Assembly (NCBI GenBank): GCA_022768065.1
Contig: JALELS010000017.1
Coordinates: 62,001-126,000 of the forward strand
Direction of reading: 5' to 3'
From: Ruminococcus sp.
GTDB taxonomy: Bacteria > Bacillota > Clostridia > Oscillospirales > Acutalibacteraceae
DNA length: 64,000 nucleotides
In this document: one piece after another, positions 33,114-41,926 of the stretch
How the letters are laid out: each line of letters begins with the position of its first letter
Numbering within the stretch: the first letter of the stretch is position 1
The notes under the pieces: model-generated
Told to the model about the DNA's origin: nothing
The model's database searches: none
What the model saw: the letters and a program-made list of their open reading frames with translations, nothing else
Made by a program: the position numbers and the translations under genes

Positions 33114-33812
33114 ATGACAGGCAGAGTTCATTCGTTTCAAAGTCTCGGCACGGTAGACGGCCCGGGAGTACGCACGGTTCTGTTTTTACAGGGCTGCCCA
33201 TTGCGTTGCCCGTACTGCCACAATCCCGACACATGGGATAAAGAAAGCGGCACGGCGGTAACAGTTGACGACGCGGTGAAAAATATTTTAAGATACCGCT
33301 CATATTTCGGCAAAGACGGCGGAGCTACGGTATCAGGCGGCGAACCGCTTTTACAGGCGGATTTTGTGTACGAGCTGTTTTCACGGCTGAAGGAAGAAAA
33401 TATAAACACGGCGCTTGACACCTCCGGCGTTATAATGAACGACAAGGTAAAAAAGCTTCTTGAAAAGACCGACATAGTATTGCTCGATATAAAATTTTCC
33501 GACGACGAGCTTTATAAAAAATATATCGGCGTGGGTCTTTCGGTGCCGCTCGCATTTCTTGCCGAATGTGAAAGGGCAAAGAAAAGAGTCATAATACGGC
33601 AGGTGATAACTCCCGGTATTAACGACGCCAAAGACGATGTACTGAAGCTTCGTGAAATTCTGAAGCCGTTTACCTGCGTAGAAAAAATCGAGTTATTGCC
33701 GTTTCGCAAGCTTTGCAAAGAGAAATACGAGAGCATGAATATATACTTTCCGTTCGGCGACAGAAAGGAAATGCCGCAGGAAGAGATAAACAGGCTTCAA
33801 AAGCTGCTGTAA
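33114..33812 (+). CDS. pflA: Pyruvate formate-lyase activating enzyme
   Basis: A 232-aa radical SAM enzyme that installs the glycyl radical in pyruvate formate-lyase. It has the CxxxCxxC cluster site in GCPLRCPYCHNPDTW, the SGGEPLLQ SAM-binding motif, and DTSGV, LLDIKF and PGIND blocks typical of PflA. The start at 33114 follows AAAAGGTG. No lyase gene is adjacent, so its partner lies elsewhere. The next gene begins 15 bases downstream. Confidence 0.9.
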   Translation: MTGRVHSFQSLGTVDGPGVRTVLFLQGCPLRCPYCHNPDTWDKESGTAVTVDDAVKNILRYRSYFGKDGGATVSGGEPLLQADFVYELFSRLKEENINTALDTSGVIMNDKVKKLLEKTDIVLLDIKFSDDELYKKYIGVGLSVPLAFLAECERAKKRVIIRQVITPGINDAKDDVLKLREILKPFTCVEKIELLPFRKLCKEKYESMNIYFPFGDRKEMPQEEINRLQKLL

Positions 33813-33826
33813 AAGAGGTTTTCAAA

Positions 33827-34618
33827 TTGAATTACGACATAAAAAAGACAGGGCTGCCGCAGTCGCTTTGCGAGGACGCGGCAAAGATATACGAAAAAAA
33901 CAAATCCGAAATAAATCTGCTCTCAAAAATGTTTTTTCCGTTTCCCGATATATTAAAGGGAAAATCAGATATGATAAGGCTCGCGGTCGTTTTAAAGAGC
34001 TTTGAAAGAACGCATGATTTTTACAAGAGCAAAATAATAAGTGACGGTGTTTTTTACGATACGATAAAAGATGTAGCCGTCTGGTGCGAAAACAACAGTA
34101 ACAGAGGTCTTAAAAACTACCGTTGGCTTCATAACCACGCGGCAGGCAATCTTTTTAAAATAGGCAGGCTGCAATTCCAGATGTATAAAGCCCCCATGGG
34201 GCTCGACTATACAAAGCTCCCGTTTAAAAGAGGCGACAACCTCTTATACATTCACATTCCTCAGGGTGAAAAGCTGACAAAAGAGAGCAGCACGGACTCC
34301 TTAAGACGCGCCGAGGAATTCTTCAGAAGCCATTTTCCGAATTACGAATATGATTACTTCTTCTGTGAGAGTTGGCTTTTGTTCCCCGGCAACCGAAGTT
34401 TTATGGTAAACGACAGCAACATAGTTAAATTTATGGACTTGTTCACTCTCGCTTATTCGACGGAAAACGATTCGCAGGCAATAGAGCGCATATTCGGAGA
34501 AAGAAAAAGCGATATAAAAGACTACGGCGAAGATACCTCTTTACAAAAAAAGGCAAAAGAATATATGCTCGGCGGAAACAAGCTCGGGTTCGGCACAGGC
34601 TACATAAAAAAGCAATGA
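33827..34618 (+). CDS. Acyltransferase-domain protein (DUF5596-like)
   Basis: A 263-aa protein of a family annotated as acyltransferase (GNAT-like C-terminal half), common in gut Clostridia. Features are a helical N-terminal region (LPQSLCEDAAKIYEKN), FRPxxP-like GRLQFQMY, a LLYIHIPQGEKLT strand and FFCESWLLFPGNRSFM. The start is TTG 33827, 9 bases after GAGG. It follows pflA by 14 bases and probably shares its transcript. The biological substrate is unknown. Confidence 0.65.
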   Translation: MNYDIKKTGLPQSLCEDAAKIYEKNKSEINLLSKMFFPFPDILKGKSDMIRLAVVLKSFERTHDFYKSKIISDGVFYDTIKDVAVWCENNSNRGLKNYRWLHNHAAGNLFKIGRLQFQMYKAPMGLDYTKLPFKRGDNLLYIHIPQGEKLTKESSTDSLRRAEEFFRSHFPNYEYDYFFCESWLLFPGNRSFMVNDSNIVKFMDLFTLAYSTENDSQAIERIFGERKSDIKDYGEDTSLQKKAKEYMLGGNKLGFGTGYIKKQ

Positions 34619-34646
34619 CATAAGGCGAACCTTTCGCCACAGCTAA

Positions 34647-34686
34647 AAAGACCGATTTTAAGCATTAACTTAAAATCGGTCTTTAA
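34647..34686. terminator. Bidirectional terminator
   Basis: A perfect 16-bp stem starting AAAGACCGATTTTAAG with a CATTAA loop, A-run and T-run on both sides, between convergent genes. Confidence 0.9.
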
Positions 34687-34711
34687 TAATAACTTTATGC
34701 GTTTATGCGGT

Positions 34712-35700
34712 TTACCAAGCTATGCTCCACTGCTCTTCAAATTCAAGCCCTACCTTGGCTCCGTTTACGGATATCGGACCCGCCTTGGCTTTGCCCAAAA
34801 AGAGTATCAGCGGAAGATCGGTTTCGAGATAAGTGAGATTGCCCGTAGACTTTTCTACTCTCGCCGTTACTTTGCACGCGCTGTATCTGCAATCTACGCC
34901 GTCAAGCGTGAGTTTGCCGTTTACGGGCTCGGTTATATCCTGCATTGTAAGAACCGTGCCTATGGTGCCTGCTTTTCCGCCGCCTTTTGGCGGATTAACG
35001 TCGGGATTTTCGTCCGTGGAATTCAATGTTATGACTATTTCATACTCATTTCCGTTATCCGTGCACTTTGTCTGCGACGGATTACCATATCAGCGGTAAG
35101 GTTACAAGCGCTCTCGCCGCCTACCGGAAGATTTGCTATTATATCATCGCGGCTTGTATATGTAGTCTCGGTGGAATCCTCTTTCATAAACGTATTCATA
35201 GCCCAATTGCCTATCGAAGAAAGAGCGCCTGCCTCAACTATGCCCTTGTAATTTGTGGCATTGCTGTAAAGATGAGTTATTGACGAAGCCTCACGCTTTG
35301 CCTTTTCGTTTGCCGCTTTATAATACGCGACGATTTCCTCGGGAGTTGACGGAGCCTTATTTGAATTAAGCAAAATCTGCTCCTCCGCTTTAATATCGGC
35401 AGCCTGCGAGCCGTTACTCCCCGCTTTATCGCCGACGGAAGCTTTATCCGCAGATGATGAATCGGAAGATGTGCCGCCCGACGAAACATTTACCGTACCT
35501 GCCCTTTGTGCGGCGGTTGTGCTCGGCAAAGCCTCGGAACTACCTGATACCGACTGCCTTTTTGCGATAACCACTACCGAGTACACCACAAGAAGAGCCA
35601 GCAATATAGCGAGCACCCTTGTAAACGTGTAGGAAAATATCTGCTGTTTACTTTCGGAGCAGTTTTCGTTTGGTTTGTTTTGTGAATTTATATCTGCCAT
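34712..35700 (-). pseudogene. Membrane-anchored protein gene split by a frameshift
   Basis: Two leftward frames that fit one protein of about 325 aa. The first (35700-35035) has a membrane helix (about 26-47), a Ser/Gly/Ala-rich linker and a conserved-looking domain with PSTPEEIVAYYKAANEKAK; it ends in the out-of-frame tail MVIRRRQSARITEMSMK. In the other frame the same DNA reads NPSQTKCTDNGNEYEIVITL and runs straight into the downstream frame (NSTDENPDVNPPKGG). The join is near 35083-35085 and needs a -1 shift, i.e. one lost base. There is no slippery heptamer, so a mutation or sequencing error is likelier than programmed shifting. Confidence 0.75.
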
Positions 35701-35876
35701 AGCAAATCCCTCGTTAAGATTTTATCAGGGATATAATACAGCAAAACCGTAATTCGGTCAACTTAAATACAGTAATTTTTAAAGTCGTTTTTTAAAAAAT
35801 ATTGCCAAAAATACAATATTATGCCAAAATATGAGTATTACAGAAAAGGAGCGCCCGAAAAAGGGTATTTACAGCA

Positions 35877-36635
35877 ATGAAAAAGATGATATCGTGGAAT
35901 GTAAACGGGCTGCGTGCCGCAGTCGGTAAAAATTTCAAAGAAGTATTTGCTTCGCTTGACGCGGATATTTTTTGCATACAGGAGACAAAGCTTCAGGAAG
36001 GTCAGATCGACCTCGAATTTGACGGCTACAAAAGCTACTGGAACTATGCCGAAAAGAAAGGATATTCCGGTACTGCGATATTCACAAAGGAAGAACCGGA
36101 AAACGTATTTTACGGTATAAACGAGCCGTTTTACGACGACGAGGGCAGAGTAATAACGCTCGAATTTAAAAATTACTTCTTTCTCACCTGCTACACGCCG
36201 AATTCCCAAAGCGAACTCAAAAGGCTTGAATACAGAATGTCTTGGGAAGAAAAATTCCTTTCATATCTTAAAAAGCTCGAAAAGACAAAGCCCGTCATTC
36301 TTTGCGGCGACCTCAATGTGGCTCACAAAGAAATAGATTTGAAAAATCCGAAAACAAATATGGGCAATGCGGGTTTCACAAATGAAGAAAGAGAAAAATT
36401 CGGTACTCTTTTAGACAGCGGCTTTATAGACACCTTTAGGTATTTTCACCCTGACGAGTCGGGCAAATACTCTTGGTGGTCTTACAGATTTAACGCACGT
36501 AAAAACAATGCCGGATGGAGAATAGACTACTTTCTTGTATCGGAAACGCTTAAAGACAGGCTCATTTCAGCCGACATTCTTTCGGATATACAAGGCTCCG
36601 ACCACTGCCCCGTAGAGCTTGTGGCGGATATTTGA
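35877..36635 (+). CDS. xth: Exodeoxyribonuclease III (AP endonuclease)
   Basis: A 252-aa base-excision repair enzyme of the ExoA/Xth family. Visible active-site blocks are SWNVNGLRA (Asn), IQETKLQ (metal Glu), YTPNS, GDLNVAH (Asp, Asn), WWSYR and the terminal SDHCPVEL with the catalytic His. Full family length. It is a single gene between the frameshifted locus and leftward yunB. Confidence 0.97.
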   Translation: MKKMISWNVNGLRAAVGKNFKEVFASLDADIFCIQETKLQEGQIDLEFDGYKSYWNYAEKKGYSGTAIFTKEEPENVFYGINEPFYDDEGRVITLEFKNYFFLTCYTPNSQSELKRLEYRMSWEEKFLSYLKKLEKTKPVILCGDLNVAHKEIDLKNPKTNMGNAGFTNEEREKFGTLLDSGFIDTFRYFHPDESGKYSWWSYRFNARKNNAGWRIDYFLVSETLKDRLISADILSDIQGSDHCPVELVADI

Positions 36636-36643
36636 TATCACAC

Positions 36644-37324
36644 TTAATCTATAACCGCTCCGTAGTCGTTTATAATTCCGGCAAGCTCGCTCGGCGAGCC
36701 TATCACGTTTGTGAGTGCCTCCGGCAGCACGCCGACTATAACGGTTTCGGCAACAACGGCGGATGTGGTTACCGACAGCGCGTCGGTCTTTCCGAGCATA
36801 ACCAGCCTGCCGCTTGTCTCGATATTAAAAACAATACGGTGTATTACCTGATTAAGTCCGGCTTCTCTGAATTCGTTTGAAAATGTCACGACCGTACCGG
36901 ACGTCAGCTGAGCATTGAATTTTACTCGCGGCCCGTAGCCGTTTGTGTATTCGCTGCCCAAAAATGTTCCGAGCGGTATAGATATATCGAACGTCTCATT
37001 TTCGGCGGTTGTCTCGGATACGGCAAGCGTAATGCTGCTTTGCAAAATATTTATTTTAACTGTGTCAACGTGGAGAGAAGTTACATTTCCCTCCGCGTTT
37101 CTTTCTGTTTTGACTATCTCGTCATATGTTATCCCGGATTCGGTAAGAACCTTTGCGACCGCCTTGTTTGCCGAATTCAGAAGTATTCTTTCGGCTACGG
37201 TCTCGCTGTACCGCGTAATGACGGGGCGCATACGGCAGGTAAACGTGAAAACAAGCACGGAAATGCTCATAATAAACACGGCAAAAGAGAAAAAGGCTCT
37301 TTTTGCATAGCTTTTCTTTTTCAT
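36644..37324 (-). CDS. yunB: Sporulation protein YunB
   Basis: A 226-aa protein with an N-terminal membrane helix (about 8-30) and the YunB domain: PVITRYSETVAERILLNS, then SLHVDTVKINILQSSITLA, IPLGTFLGSEYTNGYGP and a C-terminal VPEAL/NVIG block. YunB is a mother-cell sporulation protein whose loss impairs spore formation in Bacillus; its exact role is unclear. AGGTG precedes the ATG. It lies in a leftward sporulation group with spoIIP and gpr. Confidence 0.9.
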   Translation of the reverse strand: MKKKSYAKRAFFSFAVFIMSISVLVFTFTCRMRPVITRYSETVAERILLNSANKAVAKVLTESGITYDEIVKTERNAEGNVTSLHVDTVKINILQSSITLAVSETTAENETFDISIPLGTFLGSEYTNGYGPRVKFNAQLTSGTVVTFSNEFREAGLNQVIHRIVFNIETSGRLVMLGKTDALSVTTSAVVAETVIVGVLPEALTNVIGSPSELAGIINDYGAVID

Positions 37325-37440
37325 TTTTTCACCTGCCTCCCCGCTTTTATACTACGCAGGAAAGGCTCAACACGTTAAGGGTATTAAAAGCGGGCTGTAA
37401 AAACAAACTTTACAGCCCTCAAAAAGCACCGTTTTCGGTA

Positions 37441-37683
37441 TCAGCCGAAAATCATCTCTGTTATTTTTTCGTCTATCGCATTTAGAAGTTCTCTGCCGTT
37501 TTCCGCCTCTTTCGCGAGGCTCGCCAGAACCTGTTTTTCGGTATAGACCGCTTCCGATACGCCGCGCGTCATATACGACGTTCTGTTTTCCGACTCCGAC
37601 ACCCCCACGAACAGCGCAAAAGCACATAAAACGACGGTCAACACCGCGAGATATTTTTTAATTATCCTGTCTTTTTTCTTCAT
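37441..37683 (-). CDS. Small membrane protein in sporulation cluster, 80 aa
   Basis: An 80-aa protein starting MKKKDRIIKKYLAVL, with one N-terminal membrane helix (about 8-28) and a hydrophilic outer part predicted helical (EKQVLASLAKEAENGREL). GAGG is 5 bases before the ATG at 37683; the longer frame is not supported. It lies between spoIIP and yunB on the same strand, so a sporulation role is likely by context only. Confidence 0.6.
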   Translation of the reverse strand: MKKKDRIIKKYLAVLTVVLCAFALFVGVSESENRTSYMTRGVSEAVYTEKQVLASLAKEAENGRELLNAIDEKITEMIFG

Positions 37684-37820
37684 TTTAACCTCAGCGCCGC
37701 ACAAGATGTGTGCAAACCGATGCGCGGCACAAAAACTCCTTTCATACATATATTCTAAAATTGAAATGCGAGAGCGCATATATAAATTTGAAATCGCATT
37801 ATGTATTTTTATTTTTTGTT

Positions 37821-38978
37821 TCAGACGTTGGAATTTATAAATTCGGCAATGGCTTTTCCCATAAGGTGTCCCGAATATTCCGCCTCGGCTATTGTATTTG
37901 AGTCGCTGCCAAATTCAAGCAGCACCGAGCACGGCGTTACGTCCATATTATATTTTCTTGCGGAAAACAATATCGGCCGCATAAGCCCCGGATACATGGT
38001 TTCGGCTGTCTGCTGCAGCTTCAGCGCGAATGTAAGATTTTGCTCCCATGTCGGGAACGACATCACCTTGCCGTCCTCACATCCTGCAATTATCATTATC
38101 TGCGCCGCTTTTCTGCCGTTTACCGCAGTTGTCGGTTTTATGCGCGTACCGTCGTTTTGCTCCATTGCGTCACGGTGGACGTCAAGGACTATCTTCACCG
38201 ACGGATTTTCTTCCATTATTTTAAGTATTGTCTCACGCGAGCGGTCATATGCACCGGTATACGCTCTGTCGTGTATCTCGGTGTCGTGTATTACGCCTAT
38301 CCCCGCCTTTTGAAGCTCCTCGGTAACGGCGTCGCCCACGCGCACCATATTTCGCGACGGGTCATCGCTCCTCAGCTCAAAATCGCGCGTATACCAGCCC
38401 TTATCCATAAGCTGATAGCACTCTGTGGTGTGGGTGTGAAAAATAAGTACTGTGGGCGCGCTCTTATCGGCAATATCAAGATTACACTCGCCGTTTAACG
38501 AGCTTTCGATGTTTATGCTGTGCGACGGCGTTGTGTTTCGTACCGTTATATTTTTATATGTCGACGTTGCGGACGACGCATCGAATTTCTTTTCGACTAT
38601 TGCGCCGTCATGATTTGCCGAAGCATATTGCTTTTCGGCGTCATTCATCATTTTGACTATGTCTCGCGGTACAGACAGCGTGTTGCTACCGACGCTTTCG
38701 CTCTGCTCGTTTTTTTCGCTCGGCAATGAAATCACGGCGTTTTGCTGTGAATTTTGCGCGGAAACACTTTTTTCAACCGTTTTTACCATACTGCTTTTTG
38801 CAGACAAAACAGCGCCCTCCGGCAGCATAAGCCCCGCGCCTACAACGGCGGTTCTGCCGAGAGCATTGCCGAAGCGGCTTCCGCACACAAATGCCAAAAT
38901 TATGATTATCGGCAGAGCGACAAGCACCTCGTTTCTTTTTTTAGGAATTTTGCCCGTATGTCTTTTGCGTTTTTTCAT
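37821..38978 (-). CDS. spoIIP: Stage II sporulation protein P (peptidoglycan hydrolase)
   Basis: A cell-wall amidase/endopeptidase of the engulfment machinery (SpoIID-SpoIIM-SpoIIP), about 385 aa from ATG 38978. A basic N-terminus, one membrane helix (about 17-37), an acidic Ser-rich linker and a C-terminal amidase-type domain: VLIFHTHTTECY, a GDAVTEELQKAGIGVIHDT helix-strand, IVLDVHRDAM and SVLLEFGSDSNT carry the metal His and Glu residues. The start is uncertain, as an upstream frame continues to 39092. It lies downstream of gpr, the same order as in Bacillus. Confidence 0.93.
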   Translation of the reverse strand: MKKRKRHTGKIPKKRNEVLVALPIIIILAFVCGSRFGNALGRTAVVGAGLMLPEGAVLSAKSSMVKTVEKSVSAQNSQQNAVISLPSEKNEQSESVGSNTLSVPRDIVKMMNDAEKQYASANHDGAIVEKKFDASSATSTYKNITVRNTTPSHSINIESSLNGECNLDIADKSAPTVLIFHTHTTECYQLMDKGWYTRDFELRSDDPSRNMVRVGDAVTEELQKAGIGVIHDTEIHDRAYTGAYDRSRETILKIMEENPSVKIVLDVHRDAMEQNDGTRIKPTTAVNGRKAAQIMIIAGCEDGKVMSFPTWEQNLTFALKLQQTAETMYPGLMRPILFSARKYNMDVTPCSVLLEFGSDSNTIAEAEYSGHLMGKAIAEFINSNV

Positions 38979-39140
38979 TTGATTTTCATAGCCTTTCCGG
39001 CTACAAATTGTTTTACCGTAAATCATACACCGTATATTGTAGCCGGATAAGGCGTATAACATAAAATTTAAGGTCAATACGGCAAAACACACGATTGCAC
39101 ATATAACCTTTGTAAGATATATATGCGTATTTTTCCGCCG

Positions 39141-40013
39141 TTATACGAGCGAAAGAAGAGTTTGCACATCCATACCGGGCTGCAGAGCACAATTGATAGC
39201 CAGAGCGAGAAGTCGCGAGGCGCGGCTTATCATAACGTCGATTTCGCGTGGCGTCACCATCATTTTTTCGGCTCTTTCGCGTTCCGACTGCGGTATATTT
39301 TCATTTCCCGTTATATCAAAGACAAGTGCGGCGGCATCAACTACCGTCGGCACTCCTATCGCTATTACCGGCACTCCGAGGGTCTTTCGGCTTATCTCGG
39401 CACGGTGATTGCCGACTCCGGAACCCGGAACTATACCGGTATCGGTCATCTGCACCGTACAGCCGAGCCTTTTTATGCTGCGTGCCGACAGCGCGTCCAC
39501 GGTTATTACGGCGTCGGGGGAAGTCTCATTCATTATTCCGCGTATCATCTCTGCGCTTTCTATGCCCGTCTGCCCGAGCACCCCCGGAATTGCGGACGAA
39601 ACGGGTCGAAGAGACGGAAGCCCTATCTCCTCCGCCAGCGATTTTGTGATATGGCGCGTTGAAAATATATCTTTTGCGGTCTTGGGACCGAGGGCGTCGG
39701 GTGTAATATCCGAATTGCCGAGCCCCACCACAAGAACTCCCGAAGTGTTTTTCGGCAAGAGCTTTTTAATTTCGTCTCTCACGGCAACCATTCTGCTGTC
39801 GGTATCATCAAATTCCGATGAAAACGGCGGCAGCTCCACCGTGACATATCTGCCGACGGGTTTGCCGAGCTTTTCGGCGCCGACATCTGTTGTAATTTCT
39901 ATTTCGGTGACCGACGCGCTCTGTGCTTTTCGTTTTGTTACCGTTACCCCGTCGTTTTTGCCGCTGTTTGTGATTTCTCGGCGCTCAAGCGCAAGATCCG
40001 TTCCGAAAACCAT
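39141..40013 (-). CDS. gpr: Germination protease GPR
   Basis: A 290-aa aspartic-like protease that degrades small acid-soluble spore proteins at germination. The opening FGTDLALERRE around the autoprocessing region, GLGNSDITPDALGPK, and the C-terminal ITVDALSARSI and VGNHR blocks match GPR. The order rpsT (divergent), gpr, spoIIP is a conserved Firmicutes arrangement. It is made in the forespore as a zymogen. Confidence 0.96.
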   Translation of the reverse strand: MVFGTDLALERREITNSGKNDGVTVTKRKAQSASVTEIEITTDVGAEKLGKPVGRYVTVELPPFSSEFDDTDSRMVAVRDEIKKLLPKNTSGVLVVGLGNSDITPDALGPKTAKDIFSTRHITKSLAEEIGLPSLRPVSSAIPGVLGQTGIESAEMIRGIMNETSPDAVITVDALSARSIKRLGCTVQMTDTGIVPGSGVGNHRAEISRKTLGVPVIAIGVPTVVDAAALVFDITGNENIPQSERERAEKMMVTPREIDVMISRASRLLALAINCALQPGMDVQTLLSLV

Positions 40014-40150
40014 ATAAATACTACTGCCTTTCTTTTGATAAATGTTTGTGCGCCGCCACCCGTTTTGCCGCAGTTTGCGAATTTCGGGCGTGCTTTACGG
40101 TATATTATTTGCACCGATATAAATTTTATAGACAGTTTATGAAAAAAAAC

Positions 40151-40179
40151 TTGCTTTTTTTCGGAAAGAATGGTATTAT
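40151..40179 (+). promoter_or_regulatory. rpsT promoter
   Basis: TTGCTT (40151-40156), a 17-base spacer and TATTAT (40174-40179), 38 bases before the rpsT start. Confidence 0.65.
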
Positions 40180-40216
40180 ATATTCCGCTAATGTGATACG
40201 CAAAGGAGGTTAAACT

Positions 40217-40474
40217 ATGCCGAATATTAAATCAGCTAAAAAACGTGTAATCGTTAACAACAAGAGAGCAGACCGCAATAAGTCAAGAAACACCGCTCTC
40301 AAGACAGCTATCAAAAAGGCTAATGCCGCTATTGAGTCAAACGCTGCCGACAAAGAAGTTCTTGTTAAAGCTGCAGTTAAGAAAATCGACCAGGCTTCTG
40401 CAAAGGGTCTTATTCATAAGAATAACGCCGCTCGCAAAAAGTCAGCCCTCGTTTGCAAACTCAACAAGGCTTAA
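40217..40474 (+). CDS. rpsT: 30S ribosomal protein S20
   Basis: An 85-aa, strongly basic, all-helical protein: PNIKSAKKRVIVNNKRADRN at the start and IHKNNAARKKSALVCKLNKA at the end are the S20 signature (each 20 residues). It binds 16S rRNA early in 30S assembly. AAAGGAGG is an excellent ribosome site and codon use is that of a highly expressed gene. It has its own promoter and terminator. Confidence 0.98.
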   Translation: MPNIKSAKKRVIVNNKRADRNKSRNTALKTAIKKANAAIESNAADKEVLVKAAVKKIDQASAKGLIHKNNAARKKSALVCKLNKA

Positions 40475-40488
40475 TGTTGTTTTTAATG

Positions 40489-40520
40489 CACCTCGGTCTT
40501 TAGACCGGGGTGTTTTGCTT
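40489..40520 (+). terminator. rpsT terminator
   Basis: CACCTCGGTC / GACCGGGGTG 10-bp stem with one G-U pair and a TTTA loop, then TTTTGCTTTTT. Confidence 0.9.
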
Positions 40521-40546
40521 TTTCGGTCAAATTTACATTTTATTCA

Positions 40547-40575
40547 TTGACTTTTGCCTTTTTTACGTATATAAT
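40547..40575 (+). promoter_or_regulatory. Near-consensus promoter of the 59-aa protein gene
   Basis: TTGACT (40547-40552), exactly 17 bases, then TATAAT (40570-40575). This is the best match to the sigma-A consensus in the window. Confidence 0.85.
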
Positions 40576-40616
40576 AAACACATAGTTTTATAAAAATAAA
40601 GGGAGGCATTTTACCT

Positions 40617-40796
40617 ATGAAAAAAGCTCTTAAAGTTATCGGTATCATCGCCGCTGTTGCAGGCGCTATCTTCGGCGTTTATGTAATAGTGAAAAAATAT
40701 GTTGACAGCAAAAAAGTAGTTATCGGCAATGACGCTGAAAACTATGTTTCATGCTCCTGCTGCGACGACAACTTCGTTTCCGAAACCGTTGCGTAA
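40617..40796 (+). CDS. Small Cys-rich membrane protein, 59 aa
   Basis: A 59-aa protein too short for usual gene cut-offs. It starts MKKALKVIGIIAAVAG, has one membrane helix (about 6-25), a basic stretch, and a C-terminal tail ENYVSCSCCDDNFVSETVA with three clustered Cys. GGGAGG is 10 bases upstream, the promoter is near consensus, and the codons match those of rpsT, so it should be abundant. The Cys cluster could bind metal, carry a modification or form disulphides. No family is recognised. Confidence 0.75.
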   Translation: MKKALKVIGIIAAVAGAIFGVYVIVKKYVDSKKVVIGNDAENYVSCSCCDDNFVSETVA

Positions 40797-40808
40797 ATAA
40801 AAACGTAT

Positions 40809-40838
40809 TATAAACACCCGATTGGCCGAGTGTTTATA
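40809..40838 (+). terminator. Hairpin after the 59-aa gene
   Basis: TATAAACAC / GTGTTTATA with inner CG pairs and a 6-base loop, no T-run. It may protect the 3' end or be a weak terminator backed by the next hairpin. Confidence 0.5.
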
Positions 40839-40883
40839 AGGAAGTTTTGCGTCAAAACAACATTTTTGCACAATAATAATTGA

Positions 40884-40930
40884 CCCCTCAGATGAGCCCC
40901 GGCTTATCTGAGGGGTTTGCCTTTTCTTGT
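40884..40930 (+). terminator. Strong GC-rich terminator
   Basis: CCCCTCAGATGAGCC / GGCTTATCTGAGGGG (40884-40898 and 40901-40915), then TTTGCCTTTTCTT. Between it and spoVAE (40931-41109) I see no gene or other clear structure. Confidence 0.8.
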
Positions 40931-41109
40931 ATCAAAATATATCATTTTAAAGTGCTTTGCAGTTTCGTAGCTGTAAAATTTTTTTATGCCGAAGTCAAGA
41001 AACGAAGCAAGGCTGTCGCATCGCGGAGCTTTTTGACAAAAACATAATGGATTTTTATGCGAGAAACCAACACTACCTTATGAACGCTCAGCCTTAAAGC
41101 GGGTGTTTT

Positions 41110-41463
41110 TTATTTGCTCTTCGGTTTTGCAAAAAAAGAAACCACAAGTCCCGACAGCACCGCCGCCGTTATACCCGCGGAACCCGCACACAACGGACCC
41201 GTAAGAACCCCGAGCAATCCTTTTTCGCGAATAGCCTCTTTGGTTCCGTTCACCAGAACATTGCCGAAACCGGTAAGCGGTACCGTAGCCCCCGCACCGG
41301 CAAAATCAACGAGTTTGTCGTACACACCTATCGCACCGAGTATAACGCCGAGCACAACAAAGGTAACGAGTATTCTTGCAGGCGTCATCTTCGTTACGTC
41401 TATCAATATTTGCCCTATAACGCATATGAGTCCGCCGACTAAAAACGCTTTCAGAAAAATCAA
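41110..41463 (-). CDS. spoVAE: Stage V sporulation protein AE
   Basis: A 117-aa protein with three to four membrane helices, part of the SpoVA channel that moves dipicolinic acid into and out of spores. The family pattern FLVGGLICVIGQILID, then MTPARILVTFVVLGV, GATVPLTGFGN and KEGLLG-like EKGLLGVLTG is complete. The start appears to be TTG at 41463 after AAAGGGG. spoVAC and spoVAD are not adjacent; the upstream gene is cdd, so spoVAE is separated from the usual operon. Confidence 0.93.
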   Translation of the reverse strand: MIFLKAFLVGGLICVIGQILIDVTKMTPARILVTFVVLGVILGAIGVYDKLVDFAGAGATVPLTGFGNVLVNGTKEAIREKGLLGVLTGPLCAGSAGITAAVLSGLVVSFFAKPKSK

Positions 41464-41518
41464 CGAAAATCATTCCCCTTTCCGGTTTTCGGAATTATTT
41501 TCTGCCGATTTTCAATAA

Positions 41519-41926
41519 TTATTCTTTTCTCAAATCAAATCCGCCCGGCAAAAGCTCCGAGAGCGTATGCACTTCATATTCGCCATTGCCGTCGCCGAGA
41601 ATTATTTTGAAATCGCCTTTGCAAAATTCCTCCATAACCTGTCGGCAAACGCCGCACGGATAGCAAAGGCGCTTGTATTCACCGTTTTTGTATTTGCCCA
41701 CTATCGCGATTGCCTCAAAATCATTTTCGCCCTCGCTGATTGCTTTGAAAAAAGCGGTTCGCTCGGCACATACCGTGGGCGAAAAAGCCGAATTTTCGAT
41801 ATTGCACCCCTTATAAACTCTTCCGCCTGCGGTGATAAGCGCCGCACCGACGGAAAAGCCGGAATACGGCGAATAAGAGTTTTTTATAGCGTCCTCGGCA
41901 CATACCAAAAGCTCACACGGCGTCAT
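41519..41926 (-). CDS. cdd: Cytidine deaminase
   Basis: A 135-aa zinc enzyme of pyrimidine salvage converting cytidine to uridine. The N-terminal SYSPYSGFSVGAAL, then NIENSAFSPTVCAERTA with the zinc Cys and catalytic Glu, and PCGVCRQVMEEF with the other two Cys, are all present. Full family length for the homotetrameric type. It is leftward, upstream of spoVAE. Confidence 0.97.
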   Translation of the reverse strand: MTPCELLVCAEDAIKNSYSPYSGFSVGAALITAGGRVYKGCNIENSAFSPTVCAERTAFFKAISEGENDFEAIAIVGKYKNGEYKRLCYPCGVCRQVMEEFCKGDFKIILGDGNGEYEVHTLSELLPGGFDLRKE

